Part shown: one piece after another, positions 63,267 through 64,000 of the stretch
How positions within the stretch are numbered: the first letter of the stretch is position 1
Layout: every line of letters starts with the position of its first letter
Assembly (NCBI GenBank): GCA_934120315.1
Contig: CAKOTX010000004.1
Span: forward strand, 1 to 64,000
Direction of reading: 5' to 3'
Length of the DNA stretch: 64,000 nucleotides
Source of the DNA: an uncultured Clostridia bacterium
GTDB taxonomy: Bacteria; Bacillota; Clostridia; TANB77; CAG-508
Notes under the pieces: model-generated
Databases searched by the model: none
What the model saw: only the letters and a program-made list of their open reading frames with translations
Told to the model about the DNA's origin: nothing
Made by a program: the position numbers and the translations under genes

Positions 63267-63702
63267 ATTTTTCTATTACTATTGTAACTGGTCCATCATT
63301 TAATAATTCAACTTTCATGTCTGCTCCAAATATTCCTCGTTGAACTTCTATTCCTTTTTTAGCACATTCTTCACAGAAATATTCATATAATGGAATTGCT
63401 TCTTCTGGCCTTGCTGCTTCTATAAAACTTGGTCTATTGCCATCACTGCAGTCTCCATATAAAGTGAATTGTGATACTATTAATAGCTTTCCATTAACAT
63501 CTTTTAAGCTTAAATTCATCTTATCATTTTCGTCTGTAAATACTCGTAAATTACATACTTTTTTTACAAGATAATCTGCTTGCTCTTTTGTATCTCCTAC
63601 TTTTATTCCTACTAAAACTAAGAAACCTTTTTCTATCTCTCCAACTACTTTTCCATCAACTTTTACACTTGCATTTTTTACTCTTTGTATTACTACTTTC
63701 AT
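63265..63702 (-). CDS. dtd: D-aminoacyl-tRNA deacylase
   Basis: 145 residues; removes D-amino acids wrongly attached to tRNA. Family motifs SQFTLYGD and the C-terminal NDGPVTIVIE form the active site; length is normal. The start codon overlaps the stop of the upstream gene (TAATG). Confidence 0.95.
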   Translation of the reverse strand: MKVVIQRVKNASVKVDGKVVGEIEKGFLVLVGIKVGDTKEQADYLVKKVCNLRVFTDENDKMNLSLKDVNGKLLIVSQFTLYGDCSDGNRPSFIEAARPEEAIPLYEYFCEECAKKGIEVQRGIFGADMKVELLNDGPVTIVIEK

Positions 63703-64000
63703 TATTGATTCTCTGTATTGCCTCCCATTTCTTCTTTAGCATTTTCTTGTGTTTCTTGAGACATTACTTCTGTAACTTTTTCAACAGTATTTTCAGCTTC
63801 TGAATTTTCTTCTGTTTTTGGAGTTTCTTCAGATGATTCTGATTCAGCATTTTGCTTTTCCTCTGAATCCTGAGCTTCTGCAGAATCAGTTACATCTGCA
63901 TCTACTACTTCAGCAACTTTTACTTCTTCAACTGGTTGTTTTTCTCCACATTTTGGGCAAAATGATGCATTTAATTCTATTTCTGCATGACATTTTTCAC
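63702..64000 (-). CDS. C-terminal part of a zinc-ribbon protein with acidic tail (runs off right edge)
   Basis: About 98 residues visible. A paired CxxC-type zinc ribbon (KCHAEIELNASFCPKCGEKQ) is followed by some 75 residues rich in Glu, Ser, Ala and Thr and ending EMGGNTENQ. Such tails occur on zinc-ribbon-containing envelope or regulatory proteins, but the rest of the gene is outside the window. Translationally coupled to dtd. Confidence 0.7.
   Translation of the reverse strand, partial: EKCHAEIELNASFCPKCGEKQPVEEVKVAEVVDADVTDSAEAQDSEEKQNAESESSEETPKTEENSEAENTVEKVTEVMSQETQENAKEEMGGNTENQ

Overview
The window is low-GC DNA of a spore-forming member of the Clostridia, most likely an uncultured gut-type lineage. 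The evidence is a complete spoIIAA-spoIIAB-sigF operon, SpoIID, a clostridial-type SpoIIQ with intact zinc ligands, YunB, a SipL-like protein, BofA and SpoVG. Housekeeping genes (murC, serS, gltX, dxs, engB, RNase J, dtd) are of Firmicutes type. Neither window edge coincides with a gene boundary.

Left part (1-25.5 kb): about 24 kb of minus-strand coding sequence for giant repetitive cell-surface proteins of the BspA/DUF285 type. There are three open frames. The two longest (19155-25487 and 4574-19087) read as one gene of about 7,000 codons split by a single-base frameshift at about 19184. The third (1-3107) runs off the left edge. Both intact 5' ends carry the same terminator/promoter/RBS cassette. 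A Rpn-type PD-(D/E)XK nuclease gene lies between the giant genes.

Middle part (25.6-43 kb): a lysine-rich hypothetical protein and a SipW-type-signal surface protein are followed by a RAYT transposase (IS200-like, HUH). The RAYT is associated with a family of REP-like elements at ten loci across the window. Then come sporulation genes (yunB, sipL-like, spoVG), murC, a small locus with the layout of a type I toxin-antitoxin system, and tRNA-Thr(CGU). An operon follows that encodes a secreted dockerin-bearing glucosaminidase and a membrane-anchored cohesin-like protein, and then a U32 peptidase/hydroxylase and yaaL-bofA. Direct hexamer repeats matching the WalR (YycF) box lie just upstream of the -35 of three envelope-linked promoters: the lysine-rich protein, the SipW-type protein and the dockerin glucosaminidase.

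Right part (43-64 kb): a cation antiporter, serS, an RNA m5U methyltransferase, an HD hydrolase, an SF1 helicase-nuclease, engB, a gltX/RNase J group, dxs, and the forespore programme cluster spoIIAA-AB-sigF-spoIID-spoIIQ. The methyltransferase and the helicase each carry a 3'-terminal single-base frameshift. With the one in the giant gene this makes three, which suggests residual indel errors in the assembly, so the split of the giant gene should be read with that caution.
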